Part shown: in pieces, positions 26,902 through 36,143 of the stretch
Numbering within the stretch: position 1 is the first letter of the stretch
How the letters are laid out: each line of letters starts with the position of its first letter
Assembly (NCBI GenBank): GCA_900315705.1
Contig: ONAB01000017.1
Coordinates: forward strand, 1-61,602
Reading direction: 5' to 3'
Source: an uncultured Bacteroidales bacterium
Lineage (GTDB): Bacteria > Bacteroidota > Bacteroidia > Bacteroidales > WCHB1-69
DNA length: 61,602 nucleotides
The notes under the pieces: generated by a model
Seen by the model: only the letters and a program-made list of their open reading frames with translations
Databases searched by the model: none
What the model was told of the DNA's origin: nothing
Position numbers and translations under genes: made by a program

Positions 26902-28200
26902 ATGATACCACGTTATTCCCGTCCCGAAATGAGCGCCATTTGGACCGAAGAGAACAAATTCGGCGCCTACCTTAAAGTAGAAATCGAAGCTGCCGCCGCC
27001 TGGAGCGCCTTGGGAGTGATCCCGGCAGAGGATGTGCAAAAACTACGCGATAAGGCCACTTTCAAGGTGGATCGTATCTATGAGATTGAACAACAGACGC
27101 GCCACGACATTGTGGCCTTCACCCGCGCCGTCAGCGAGTCGCTGGGCGAGGAACGCAAGTGGGTCCACTACGGGCTGACCTCCACCGACGTGGTGGATAC
27201 CGCCAACGGCTATCTCCTCAAACAGGCCAACAATATCCTGCGCGAAGATCTCCGCCATTTTATGGAGATTCTGAAAAAGCGCGCTTACGAGTTCAAGGAC
27301 ACACCCTGCATCGGGCGCACGCACGGCGTGCACGCCGACATCACCGCCCTCGGACTGAAGTGGGCCCTCTGGTATGAGGAGATGAAACGCAATATGGCCC
27401 GCTTCGAGATGGCCGCCGCCGACGTGGAGTGCGGCAAAATCAGCGGCGCCGTGGGCAACTTCGCCAATACTCCGCCGTTTGTGCAGGACTATGTCTGCCA
27501 GCAGCTGGGCATCCACTCCGCCAACATCTCCACGCAGGTGCTGCAGCGCGACCGCCACGCCCACTATATGGCCACACTCGCCCTCATCGGCTCCACGATG
27601 GAGCAGATGGCCGTGGAGGTGCGCCATTGGCAACGCACCGAGCTGCGCGAGGCCGAAGAGGCCTTCGGAAAGGGACAGAAGGGCTCCTCCGCGATGCCCC
27701 ACAAGCGTAACCCCATCGGCAGCGAGAATATGTGCGGCTGCGCCCGCATCCTCCGCGGCTATATGGTCAGTTCGTATGAGGACATCCCCCTCTGGCACGA
27801 GCGCGACATTTCCCACTCGTCCGCCGAACGCATTATGCTCCCTGATGCCACCATCCTCCTCGACTATATGCTCAACCGATTCGGCCGCATCCTCGAGAAC
27901 CTCGTCGTGTTCCCCGACAATATGCTGAAACACATCTATATGACGCACAAGGTCATCTTCGCACAGCGCGTGATGACCGCCCTCATCAACAAGGGGTTCG
28001 CCCGCGAGGCTGCCTACGACCTCGTGCAACCCATCGCGATGAAGGCTTGGTTTGACGGCCTCGACTATCAGGAACTCCTGCTCCAGAACGAAACCATCCG
28101 TGCCCACTTCACCCCCGAAGAACTGGCCCAATGCTTCACGCTGGAGTACTATATGAAAGAGGTGCCGACGATTTTTGAGAGAGTGTTTGGTAAAAACTAA
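26902..28200 (+). CDS. purB: adenylosuccinate lyase
   Basis: The product is 432 residues, the length of the shorter bacterial PurB class. It catalyses two fumarate-releasing steps: SAICAR to AICAR and adenylosuccinate to AMP in purine synthesis. The lyase superfamily signature [16 protein letters not shown] lies near residues 260-275, with the flexible active-site loop serine at its start. The conserved RTHG ([10 protein letters not shown]) is near 138 and TSTD near 90. The start ATG 26902 ([10 protein letters not shown]) is the normal family start. The gene upp follows in the same direction after 28 bases, so purine and pyrimidine salvage genes may be cotranscribed. Confidence 0.97.
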   Translation: MIPRYSRPEMSAIWTEENKFGAYLKVEIEAAAAWSALGVIPAEDVQKLRDKATFKVDRIYEIEQQTRHDIVAFTRAVSESLGEERKWVHYGLTSTDVVDTANGYLLKQANNILREDLRHFMEILKKRAYEFKDTPCIGRTHGVHADITALGLKWALWYEEMKRNMARFEMAAADVECGKISGAVGNFANTPPFVQDYVCQQLGIHSANISTQVLQRDRHAHYMATLALIGSTMEQMAVEVRHWQRTELREAEEAFGKGQKGSSAMPHKRNPIGSENMCGCARILRGYMVSSYEDIPLWHERDISHSSAERIMLPDATILLDYMLNRFGRILENLVVFPDNMLKHIYMTHKVIFAQRVMTALINKGFAREAAYDLVQPIAMKAWFDGLDYQELLLQNETIRAHFTPEELAQCFTLEYYMKEVPTIFERVFGKN

Positions 28201-28228
28201 GGAACTAAGAAATTAAGTAATTAAAGAA
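28201..28228. repeat. short AATTAAG-type repeat between purB and upp
   Basis: The gap consists of AACTAAG, AAATTAA, GTAATTA, AAGAA, resembling the AAGAAATT/AAGAAACT units at 60432-60458. Confidence 0.5.
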
Positions 28229-28891
28229 ATGAATAATAGTAGTTTGAATATTCTCGGTAATCAGAATTCGTTGTTCAATCAGTTTATTTCCGAGATCAGG
28301 AACAGCGATGTACAGAGCGACAGTTTGCGTTTCCGTCGCAATTTGGAGCGCATCGGCGAGATTTTCGCCTACGAAATCAGCAAGACATTGTCCTATGAGG
28401 AGCGCGAAATCGTGACCCCGTTGGGCATTGCCAATATCGCTTTGCTGCAGGACTATCCTGTGCTGGCCACCATCCTGCGCGCGGGACTGCCGCTGCACCA
28501 GGGAATGCTCAACTACTTCGACAAGAGCCAGAACGCCTTCATCACCGCCTTCCGGAAATACGAGAAGGACGGCACGTTCGAGATTGAGGTGGACTATCTC
28601 TCTTCGCCCACCATCGACAACAAGACGCTGATTTTGGCCGATCCGATGCTGGCCACTGGCCAGTCGATGGTGCTGGCCTACGAGGAGATGCTCACCAAGG
28701 GCGACCCAGTGCACACCCATTTTGTGAGCGCCATCGCTTCCCGCCAGGGTCTGGAATACCTGCAGGCGCACGTCTCGCCCTCCAACAGCACCATCTGGAT
28801 TGGCGCCGTGGACGAGGAACTGACCGCGCACTCCTACATCGTGCCCGGCCTCGGCGATGCCGGCGACCTGGCCTACGGCATCAAGGAATAG
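28229..28891 (+). CDS. upp: uracil phosphoribosyltransferase
   Basis: The product is 220 residues. It converts uracil and PRPP to UMP (pyrimidine salvage). The PRPP-binding loop LADPMLATGQSM is near residue 135, and the uracil-binding C-terminal region has YIVPGLGDAGDLAYG. ILRAGLPLHQGML near 82-94 matches the conserved Upp region. The N-terminus is slightly longer than in E. coli. It is codirectional with purB, and its stop is two bases from the end of the convergent cyclo-ligase gene. Confidence 0.96.
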   Translation: MNNSSLNILGNQNSLFNQFISEIRNSDVQSDSLRFRRNLERIGEIFAYEISKTLSYEEREIVTPLGIANIALLQDYPVLATILRAGLPLHQGMLNYFDKSQNAFITAFRKYEKDGTFEIEVDYLSSPTIDNKTLILADPMLATGQSMVLAYEEMLTKGDPVHTHFVSAIASRQGLEYLQAHVSPSNSTIWIGAVDEELTAHSYIVPGLGDAGDLAYGIKE

Positions 28892-28893
28892 AA

Positions 28894-29418
28894 CTATAAG
28901 GTGATAACATCCTCCACCAGCCGGTCGTGCGGCTCCGTGGGGATACTCTCCAGCAATTGGAAATCAAAGCATATCCCGATGGTCTTCACCTCGGGATATT
29001 TTGCAAGGAAACGGTCGTAATAGCCTTTGCCCCGTCCCAAGCGGTGCCCCTCGCGGTCGAAGGCCATCCCCGGCACGACGATGAGGTCGAAGCCGCCCTC
29101 GTAGGGCTTATCGTCGGGTTCCAGGATGTGGAAGTCGCCCTCCACCATACGGCTGCCGGCCTTCACCTCCACGGGCACAATGTCATCGCCCACCACCGTG
29201 GGCAAAATGATCTGCTTGCGCTCCTTCCACTCATCGATGAAGGCCATCGTCTGCACCTCGTCGGGCAGCGAGGCGTAAAGCATCACCCGTTTGGCCTCCT
29301 GAAAGGCGGGATGAAGGGCCAGTTTCTGAAGAATCAGCTCCGATTGTGCTGCCAATTCCTCCGCGCTGTGCGCTTTCTTCCGGTTGCGGATTTCCTGTCG
29401 TAATGTTTTCTTGTCCAA
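28894..29418 (-). CDS. 5-formyltetrahydrofolate cyclo-ligase
   Basis: The product is 174 residues, normal for the family. It converts 5-formyl-THF plus ATP to 5,10-methenyl-THF, recovering an inhibitory folate. The glycine-rich GRGKGYYDRFL at residues ~128-138 is the family signature; the basic N-terminus (KKTLRQEIRNRK) binds ATP. Convergent with upp (two-base gap) and divergent from the C25 protease gene. Confidence 0.94.
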   Translation of the reverse strand: MDKKTLRQEIRNRKKAHSAEELAAQSELILQKLALHPAFQEAKRVMLYASLPDEVQTMAFIDEWKERKQIILPTVVGDDIVPVEVKAGSRMVEGDFHILEPDDKPYEGGFDLIVVPGMAFDREGHRLGRGKGYYDRFLAKYPEVKTIGICFDFQLLESIPTEPHDRLVEDVITL

Positions 29419-29593
29419 AATAGTCGTTTTTTAGGGTGAAAATAAGTTCTGAATTTGTGTGAAAAAGAGCCTTTTCGGACTCTTTTTCTCCATTTCCAGG
29501 GAGTGTTGCTCCAATGCAGCAAAAATATAAAAAATCGCTGAAAAAATGGCCATTGGTGCTTGTCGGACGAAAACGAGCCAAACGTTTTTTTTT

Positions 29594-29601
29594 TATTTTT
29601 G
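29594..29601 (+). promoter_or_regulatory. -7 box of the C25 protease gene
   Basis: TATTTTTG at 29594-29601, 27 bases before the chosen start. No clear -33 box. Confidence 0.5.
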
Positions 29602-29628
29602 CACGCTTTTATAAACACTATTATTTTT

Positions 29629-32600
29629 ATGAGAAATATCCTCAAAAAGGCCCTCTTTTTCCTCTTTTTGTGCCTTGTTTTGACCACTTTTTCTGGGTTG
29701 GCCCAGACTATCCGATACACCCTGTTGGAGAACACCTCCGATGGCGCTTTGGTGCGGGTGGATTTCCCCACCTACAAGACGGCTGCCGTGGAGGTCAACG
29801 GCGTGGAGATGCGCAAACTCGTGATGCCGCAGGCCTACCCGATGCTGGAGGTCGGCGCGCCCGAGTTGTTGCAAACCGCCTTCTCCCTGATAGTGCCCGA
29901 CAACTGCACTCCCACCGCCGAGGTGGCGGCTTCCGACTTTACGACCGTGACCGGTTTCGAGCTGGCCCCCTCCAAGGGCAAGCTCTATCGTACTGTCAAC
30001 CCGGCAGAGGTCTCTTACGTGAAGGGCTCCTCCTATTTTGAAGACCGCTTTCAGAAGGATAACGTCGTGACGGTGGGCGAGACTTACCGTTTGCGCGACT
30101 ACAGCGGTGTGGCGCTCCACCTCTATCCGTTTGCCTACAACCCGGTGCGCAAGCAACTGAAGGTGTTCAGCAGCATCACCGTCAGGGTGCATTACAACGC
30201 CCGTCAGCCACTGGGCCACCCCGCCAAGATGGCCAAATGCTTCGATAATGTCTATGCCAACCACTTCCTGAACTACGCTGCGGTCAAGTCCACGCCACTG
30301 CAGGAGGATGGCGATATGCTCATTCTGGCCCCCGATAATTTCTGTGAGGCGATGCAGCCCTATGCCGACTGGAAACGGCGCAACGGCTACGCGACCGGGA
30401 TTGTGCCCCTCTCCACGGTTGGCAACTCCGCCACCGCCGTCAAGAACTATATCCTCAACTACTACAACAGCCATAACTTGGTCTATGTGGTCCTGGTGGG
30501 CGACAACCAGCAGTTCCCGACCATCACGGCGGGCGGCAACATCAGCGACAACTACTACGGTGAGCTGGTGGGCAATGACAAGTATCCCGATGTCATCATC
30601 GGCAAAATCTCCGCCGAGAGCATTGACCAGGTGGCGGTGCAGGTGGAAAAGTTCCTCCAATACGAGCGCGACCCGCAGGAGGGTGCCCACTTCCCGATCT
30701 TTTTGGGCATCTCTTCCGACCAAGGCCCCGGCGATAACAACGAGTACGACTACGACCATATCCGCAATATTGACAACATCCTGACTCAGCACACCTACAC
30801 TTCTGGTTATGAGATGTTTGAGGGTTCGCAAGGCGGTCTCGACGAATCCGGCAACCCCACGGCGGCAATGGTGACGCAGGCCCTCAACAGCGGTGTCGGC
30901 ATCATCAACTATTGCGGCCACGGTGCCGAGACCTCCTGGGTCTCCTCCAACTTCAAGGTCAGCAATATCAATGCCCTGACCAACTACCACAAGCTGCCCT
31001 TCATCATCTCGGTGGCGTGCGTCAACGGCGCCTACAGCGGCCGCACCTGCTTTGCAGAGGCGTGGCTGCGCGCCAGCAAGAACGGACAGCCTACCGGTGC
31101 CGTGGGTGCCCTGATGTCCACCATTAACCAGCCCTGGAACTCGCCGATGTGTGCCCAGGACCGTATGATTGAACTGCTCACCGGTCACAACAATGTGCAG
31201 AAAAGAAGCACTTACGGCGGCATTGTCTTCAACGGCATCATCAAGATGCTCGACACCTATAACGATTATGAGGTGGCCCGCACGTGGATTCTCTTCGGTG
31301 ACCCGGCCCTGCTGGTGCGCACCGATGTGCCCCAGACTCTGCAGGTTAACCACACTGATAAAGTGCGTCTGGGCTTCACCACGGTGGAATTCTCCTCTCC
31401 CGTGGATGCCCGCGTGACGCTCTGCCGTGCTGGAGAGATTCTCGCTACCGGCAACATCACCGGCGGCACGCTCTCGCTCCAGCTGCCCGCAGACATCAAT
31501 GTGTCTGACACCCTTGAGGTGCTTGCCACCGCTCCTAACTACATCCCCTATATGGGTGTTATGGAAGTGATTCCCAATGAGGGACCCTTCCTGATTTGCC
31601 AGGAGATGATAGTCAATGACGAAGGAAACCATAATGGCGACGCCGATTATGGCGAGACGGTGAACCTCAGCGTCGTGATGAAGAATGTGGGCTCACAGGA
31701 TGCCAGCAACGCCCAAGTGAAGATCACCACCACGGACCCCTATCTGACGGTTTTGAACGGGGAAATAAATGTTTCTTCCATTGCCAGATCCGCCAGCCAG
31801 ACCTTTGACAATGCCTTCAGAGTCAAGGTTGCCCCCAATGCCCCCGCATTCTATAACGCCCCGATTACTATGAGGGTCATAATAGGTGATGACACCACCA
31901 GGCTTTCCTATGGTTTGATGCTGCACGCCCCGCTGTTCAAGCTCGACGACATTGTGGTGGATGACGCCTCCACGGGCAACGGAAACGGCAAACTTGATCT
32001 GGGCGAAATTGCCTTTATTACCGTCAAGGTGACCAATGCCGGCAACGGCGTTTCCAAAGCAGGCATTGCCCATATTTTGAATCCCGACGCCACCCTGACG
32101 CTCTATCGCTTTCCGCAGGAGATGCCCGCATTGGATGTCAACCAAGACCATATTGTCAGATTCAAGGTGAAATCGAAAACCAGTACCCCCGTTTCCTCCC
32201 TGATTCGCATCAAGTTCAACTCGGAGGATGGTTATAGCCAAACTCACGAGTTCACGCTCAAGGTGGGTTCCTTGCACGAGGATTTCGAGACGGGCGACTT
32301 TTCCGCCTACAGCTGGTCGGTGGGAGGCACCAACTCCTGGACTGTCACGACCCAGAACCCCTACGAGGGCCATTATGCCGCCCGCTCCGCCAACATCGGC
32401 AACAACGCGACCAGCACCCTCTCCATCCAGCGCACGCATCAGGTGGACGACACGCTCACGTTCTATTACAAGGTCTCCTCAGAAGCGGAGTATGATTTCC
32501 TCAGTTTCTATATTGACAACCAAGAGATTGAAAAATGGAGCGGCGAGGTGGATTGGACTCGTTTCAGTATGCTCGTGCCGGCTGGTACTCACACCTACCG

Positions 32601-32955
32601 CTGGCGCTACAAGAAGGATACCTATATGGCCGAAGGACAGGATATGGCTATGATTGACGCCATTGACTTCCCTTGTATGACCACCGCTGTCGGTATAGAG
32701 GAGTTTGCCGGCGAGACCTTGATGGTTAGTCCCAACCCGACCACCGGTCCTGTGACGCTGCAACTTCCGGAAGAGATGGCCACGGAGGGCGTGCAGTGCC
32801 AGATCTTCGACTTGACGGGCCGAATGTTAGGCAGCCAGCCCGTGACGTCGGTCGCAACGAACCTTTCATTAGAGGCGTACCCGGCTGGGGTGTATATTTT
32901 GAAAATCACAGATAACCAGTCTGTTTTGAACACAGTTAAGATTATTAAACAATAA
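29629..32955 (+). CDS. C25 (gingipain) family cysteine protease with T9SS sorting domain
   Basis: The product is 1108 residues. The ATG at 29629 gives a clear signal peptide (MRNILKKALFFLFLCLVLTT, cleaved near GLAQ); the frame is open upstream but that part overlaps the promoter. Residues ~25-210 match the C25 propeptide. The protease domain (~225-565) has the catalytic pair: His in NYCGHGAETSW (~430) and Cys in IISVACVNGAYSG (~465). After it come an Ig-like segment, two CARDB-like beta domains (~645-880), a MAM/jelly-roll-like domain (~885-1015) and a T9SS tail (VSPNPTTGPVTLQL). Known for the family: secreted Arg- or Lys-specific proteases such as the Porphyromonas gingipains; specificity here is unknown. 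The stop overlaps the surE start (TAATG). Confidence 0.93.
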   Translation: MRNILKKALFFLFLCLVLTTFSGLAQTIRYTLLENTSDGALVRVDFPTYKTAAVEVNGVEMRKLVMPQAYPMLEVGAPELLQTAFSLIVPDNCTPTAEVAASDFTTVTGFELAPSKGKLYRTVNPAEVSYVKGSSYFEDRFQKDNVVTVGETYRLRDYSGVALHLYPFAYNPVRKQLKVFSSITVRVHYNARQPLGHPAKMAKCFDNVYANHFLNYAAVKSTPLQEDGDMLILAPDNFCEAMQPYADWKRRNGYATGIVPLSTVGNSATAVKNYILNYYNSHNLVYVVLVGDNQQFPTITAGGNISDNYYGELVGNDKYPDVIIGKISAESIDQVAVQVEKFLQYERDPQEGAHFPIFLGISSDQGPGDNNEYDYDHIRNIDNILTQHTYTSGYEMFEGSQGGLDESGNPTAAMVTQALNSGVGIINYCGHGAETSWVSSNFKVSNINALTNYHKLPFIISVACVNGAYSGRTCFAEAWLRASKNGQPTGAVGALMSTINQPWNSPMCAQDRMIELLTGHNNVQKRSTYGGIVFNGIIKMLDTYNDYEVARTWILFGDPALLVRTDVPQTLQVNHTDKVRLGFTTVEFSSPVDARVTLCRAGEILATGNITGGTLSLQLPADINVSDTLEVLATAPNYIPYMGVMEVIPNEGPFLICQEMIVNDEGNHNGDADYGETVNLSVVMKNVGSQDASNAQVKITTTDPYLTVLNGEINVSSIARSASQTFDNAFRVKVAPNAPAFYNAPITMRVIIGDDTTRLSYGLMLHAPLFKLDDIVVDDASTGNGNGKLDLGEIAFITVKVTNAGNGVSKAGIAHILNPDATLTLYRFPQEMPALDVNQDHIVRFKVKSKTSTPVSSLIRIKFNSEDGYSQTHEFTLKVGSLHEDFETGDFSAYSWSVGGTNSWTVTTQNPYEGHYAARSANIGNNATSTLSIQRTHQVDDTLTFYYKVSSEAEYDFLSFYIDNQEIEKWSGEVDWTRFSMLVPAGTHTYRWRYKKDTYMAEGQDMAMIDAIDFPCMTTAVGIEEFAGETLMVSPNPTTGPVTLQLPEEMATEGVQCQIFDLTGRMLGSQPVTSVATNLSLEAYPAGVYILKITDNQSVLNTVKIIKQ

Positions 32956-33740
32956 TGACCGAGAAAAAGAAATTGATTTTAGTGGTGAACGATGACGGCT
33001 ACGAAGCCAGAGGCCTGGAGGCGATGGTGGAGGTGGCCAAGAGTTTCGGCGAGGTGGTGGTGGTGACCCCCGACCGTGCCCAATCGGGCAAGGCGCACGC
33101 CGTTACGATGAACGAGCCCCTGCGGCTGAATCTCTACAAGACCGTGGATGGCATTCCCTATTGGCGCACCAACGGCACGCCTACCGATTGTATGAAGTTA
33201 GGGCAGAAAGTGGTGCTCAAGGACCGTCCCATCGATTTGGTGCTCTCCGGCATCAATCACGGTTCCAACTCCTCCGTGAGCTTGATATATTCCGGCACGA
33301 TGGCCGCCGCCGTGGAGGCCTCCTTCGAGAGCATTCCTGCCGTGGGCCTTTCCCTGCTCGACTACTCGCCCAATGCTGACTTTACCGCCGCCGTGCACTT
33401 TGGCAAGATTATAGTGAAGCAGGTGCTGGAAAAGGGGTTGCCCCCCTACGTCTGCCTTAACGTCAATTTCCCGAAGTTGCCCATCGAGGAGATTCGTGGC
33501 ATCAAGATTACCCGCCAGACGAAGGGTTTCTGGCACGAGGAACTGGTGGAGCGCACCGACCCCTACGGTGGCAAGTACTATTGGCTGGCCGGCTATCTGG
33601 AAAATATCGATGACGGCGAGGATACCTGCGAGTGGGCCCTCCAGCACGGCTATGTCTCTGTGCAACCCGTGCAATCCGATATGACAGCCTATTCTGCTAT
33701 TAACGACATTAAATATTTGGAAAATGAATTTAAAAGATAA
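32955..33740 (+). CDS. surE: 5'/3'-nucleotidase SurE
   Basis: The product is 261 residues, typical of SurE. It dephosphorylates nucleoside monophosphates (and sometimes polyphosphate) in the cytoplasm, a survival-related phosphatase. The metal-binding NDDGYEARG is at residues ~12-20, the active-site segment SGINHGSNSS near 98, and YSGTMAAA near 112. Its ATG shares a base with the stop of the C25 protease gene, so it is likely translated by reinitiation. It overlaps the next gene by 17 bases. Confidence 0.95.
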   Translation: MTEKKKLILVVNDDGYEARGLEAMVEVAKSFGEVVVVTPDRAQSGKAHAVTMNEPLRLNLYKTVDGIPYWRTNGTPTDCMKLGQKVVLKDRPIDLVLSGINHGSNSSVSLIYSGTMAAAVEASFESIPAVGLSLLDYSPNADFTAAVHFGKIIVKQVLEKGLPPYVCLNVNFPKLPIEEIRGIKITRQTKGFWHEELVERTDPYGGKYYWLAGYLENIDDGEDTCEWALQHGYVSVQPVQSDMTAYSAINDIKYLENEFKR

Positions 33741-34041
33741 ATTGAGAAGCGATTCCCTCTCGCTTGGAGTGATATTGGGACTTTTGGTACCCGTGGTGTT
33801 GTTTGCCATCCTTTTGGGTGTGCTGCTGATACTGGTGCATACCAATCCGGATATGCTGATACGCAATCCGAAGATTTATAAATCATTGGTGCCCAAGTTT
33901 ATCTTGATTGCGATGCTGCCCTCCATCTTTATGATGCGTCATTATTTGCTCAATTTGAAATATGACAAAACCGGACGCGGCATTCTCATCGCCACCCTCA
34001 TCCTCGGCGTGGCGTTTGTGATCACGCAATTTGCGTTGTAA
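33724..34041 (+). CDS. small integral membrane protein, unknown function
   Basis: The product is 105 residues and belongs to no family I can name. Three hydrophobic segments are visible (about 15-38, 57-72 and 85-104), with a basic stretch near 70-84, so an inner-membrane protein is likely. Similar small proteins are commonly found just after surE in Bacteroidota, often before lpxB; here no lpxB follows. It overlaps the end of surE by 17 bases, which argues for cotranslation. It is the last gene of the C25-surE unit. Confidence 0.75.
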   Translation: MNLKDKLRSDSLSLGVILGLLVPVVLFAILLGVLLILVHTNPDMLIRNPKIYKSLVPKFILIAMLPSIFMMRHYLLNLKYDKTGRGILIATLILGVAFVITQFAL

Positions 34042-34067
34042 CACGTTTTTTGAAATGACAAAAATAA

Positions 34068-34118
34068 TGTAGAGACGTCACATTGTGGCGTCTCTACTAT
34101 TTTGTGGCGTCTCTACAT
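34068..34118. repeat. GTAGAGACG palindromic repeat between convergent genes
   Basis: GTAGAGACG (34069-34077) pairs with CGTCTCTAC (34089-34097), and the stem extends inward (TCAC/GTGG with one G-T). A second CGTCTCTAC (34108-34116) offers an alternative right arm. It sits between the small membrane gene and dnaJ and may terminate both. This motif is, to my knowledge, a frequent dispersed palindrome in Bacteroidota and cyanobacterial genomes. Confidence 0.8.
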
Positions 34119-34136
34119 TATATAATATGGTATTGG

Positions 34137-35300
34137 TTACCGGTTGAAATATTGCCGTACCCGTTTGAAGAAACTGCGCTCGTTCTTGCCCGGTTTGGGC
34201 GTGAAGTTGTCGTGGGAACTCAATTTCTCCAGCATTTCCTTCTCCTCTTTGGTCAGGCTCTTTGGGGTCCAGACATTGACGTTGACGATGAGGTCGCCGA
34301 CAATGTGCGACTGCAATTGCGGCAATCCCTTGCCCTGCAGGCGCAGCACTTGTCCGCCTTGGGTGCCCGAGGCGATCTTCACCTTGGCCTTGCCATTGAG
34401 GGTGGGTATTTCCACAGAGGCGCCGAGGGCTGCCTGCGGGAAGCTGATGTAATAGTTGAGGTACAGGTTGTTGCCGTCACGCTCGAAGATGTCGTGGTCG
34501 GCCACCTCGATGACCACAAAGAGGTCGCCGTTGATTCCGCCGTTTTGGGCGGCGTGCCCCTTGCCGCGCATCGTCAACTGCATACCGTTGTCCACACCCG
34601 CCGGGATGGAGATGGTGAGCACCTCTTCACCTTGCACAATGCCGTTGCCGTGGCACTTGGGACAGGGATCCTTGATGATTTCGCCCGTGCCACCGCACTT
34701 GGAGCAGACGGTGACGTGCTGCATCATCCCGAACATACTGCGCTGCTGGCGCACCTCCTGGCCCGAACCGTGGCACACGGGACAGGTCTCCTTGCTGTGC
34801 TCGTCCTTGGCGCCGGTGCCGTTGCAGTGCGGGCAGGCGACGTATTTGTTGATTTTGATTTTCTTCTCCGTGCCGGTGGCCACCTCCTCCAGGGTGAGCT
34901 TTACCTTGATGCGGATGTTGCCGCCTTTGCGTACCCCACGCTGGACCGTGCTTGCACCACCGCCGCCACCGAAAAGGTCGCCGAAGTTGATTCCGAACCC
35001 TCCGCCGAAAACATCGGAGAAGTGACTGAAGATATCATTCATATTGAAGCCGGAGAAGTCGGTTGCGGCCCCACCCATACCGGCGTGCCCGTATTGGTCG
35101 TAACGCGCCTTCTTGTCGGGATTGCTCAGCACATCGTAGGCCTCAGCCGCCTCCTTGAACTTCTCTTCCGCCTCCTTGTTGTCAGGATTGCGGTCGGGAT
35201 GGTATTGCATCGCCTTCTTGCGGTAGGCCTTCTTGATTTCGTCGGCGGTGGCGTTTTTGTCCACCCCCAACACTTCGTAATAGTCTCTTTTTTCTGCCAT
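34137..35300 (-). CDS. dnaJ: chaperone DnaJ
   Basis: The product is 387 residues, standard for type I DnaJ. The J domain (1-70) has HPD at 34-36, which stimulates DnaK ATPase. A Gly/Phe-rich linker follows (~75-130, including [15 protein letters not shown]). The zinc domain has four CxxCxGxG motifs ([32 protein letters not shown]), and then come the C-terminal substrate-binding domains. It is second in a two-gene grpE-dnaJ unit (20-base gap); dnaK is not in the window. Confidence 0.97.
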   Translation of the reverse strand: MAEKRDYYEVLGVDKNATADEIKKAYRKKAMQYHPDRNPDNKEAEEKFKEAAEAYDVLSNPDKKARYDQYGHAGMGGAATDFSGFNMNDIFSHFSDVFGGGFGINFGDLFGGGGGASTVQRGVRKGGNIRIKVKLTLEEVATGTEKKIKINKYVACPHCNGTGAKDEHSKETCPVCHGSGQEVRQQRSMFGMMQHVTVCSKCGGTGEIIKDPCPKCHGNGIVQGEEVLTISIPAGVDNGMQLTMRGKGHAAQNGGINGDLFVVIEVADHDIFERDGNNLYLNYYISFPQAALGASVEIPTLNGKAKVKIASGTQGGQVLRLQGKGLPQLQSHIVGDLIVNVNVWTPKSLTKEEKEMLEKLSSHDNFTPKPGKNERSFFKRVRQYFNR

Positions 35301-35320
35301 AATTCTCTGATTTTAAGGGT

Positions 35321-35941
35321 TTATTGACCCACCACCACCTTGGCGTAGCGGATAACCTTGTCTTTGAGCTTGTAGCCCTTTTCGGTGACATCAATCACCT
35401 TGCCTTTGTCCTCCTCCTTGTCGGTGGGGAAATGTGTGACGGCCTCGTGGAAGTCGGTGTCGAACACCTCGCCCACAGCCTTGATTTCTTCAACGTCAAA
35501 ACGTTTGAGAAGCTGTATCAACTTGTTGTATATCAACACAAACCCGTCTTTGATGGCTTGGGTGTCCTCCACCTTTTCATTGGCCGCGATGGCGCGCTCG
35601 AAGTCGTCCACAACGGGCAGCAGACTCACGATGACCTTTTCGGAGGCTGTGGCGAGAAGGTCGAGTCTCTCCTTGTTCACTCTTTTCTTGTAGTTGTCGA
35701 ATTCGGAGAACAGGCGCAGAAAACGGTCGTTGAGTTCCGCTTTCTCCACTTTCATATTTTTCAGTTCTTTTTCCAACTCGGCAATCTTGGCCTTTTCCTT
35801 ATTGTTTTTCTTGTAGAAGAAGCCCTTTTTGGAACTGTCAGTCGATTCCGTCATTTTGTCAGTTTCTGGAGTCTCTTCGACAGTTTTTTCCACTTTTTCT
35901 TCGTTTTCAATGGTCGGGTCAATAGGATTCTCGTTTTCCAT
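35321..35941 (-). CDS. grpE: nucleotide exchange factor GrpE
   Basis: The product is 206 residues. The first ~55 residues are acidic and low complexity, a long coiled coil spans ~55-110, and the C-terminal beta domain contains GEVFDTDFHEAVTHFP and GYKLKDKVIRYAKVVVGQ, the GrpE signature region. It releases ADP from DnaK. I see no clear CIRCE element upstream and no hrcA, so I cannot say how the heat-shock response is controlled here. Confidence 0.95.
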   Translation of the reverse strand: MENENPIDPTIENEEKVEKTVEETPETDKMTESTDSSKKGFFYKKNNKEKAKIAELEKELKNMKVEKAELNDRFLRLFSEFDNYKKRVNKERLDLLATASEKVIVSLLPVVDDFERAIAANEKVEDTQAIKDGFVLIYNKLIQLLKRFDVEEIKAVGEVFDTDFHEAVTHFPTDKEEDKGKVIDVTEKGYKLKDKVIRYAKVVVGQ

Positions 35942-36072
35942 AATATGTTTATTTATAATATTTTACATTGCACAATCAAACTGCGGGCGGGTCTTGCGGC
36001 ACGCTCGCGTGGCCTAATGTGCAAATAATTTGCCAAAGTGTCAAAAAGTCACAGGAAAAATGCAGGTTATAG

Positions 36073-36116
36073 TAAAAAAGCAAAGGGTCGCGAGACGGTT
36101 GTCAGCGCGGCCCTTG
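36073..36116 (-). terminator. intrinsic terminator of ackA
   Basis: On the minus strand AAGGGCCGCG pairs with CGCGACCCTT (one mismatch) around a 13-base loop, followed by a T-rich run (GCTTTTTTAC). It lies 28-71 bases past the ackA stop. Confidence 0.75.
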
Positions 36117-36143
36117 CAAACGATAGGGATTATAAAAAGGGAT

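Noticed and set aside
34137-35941. Heat-shock operator (CIRCE) upstream of grpE
   Set aside because: I looked for the TTAGCACTC-N9-GAGTGCTAA pattern upstream of grpE and did not find it.
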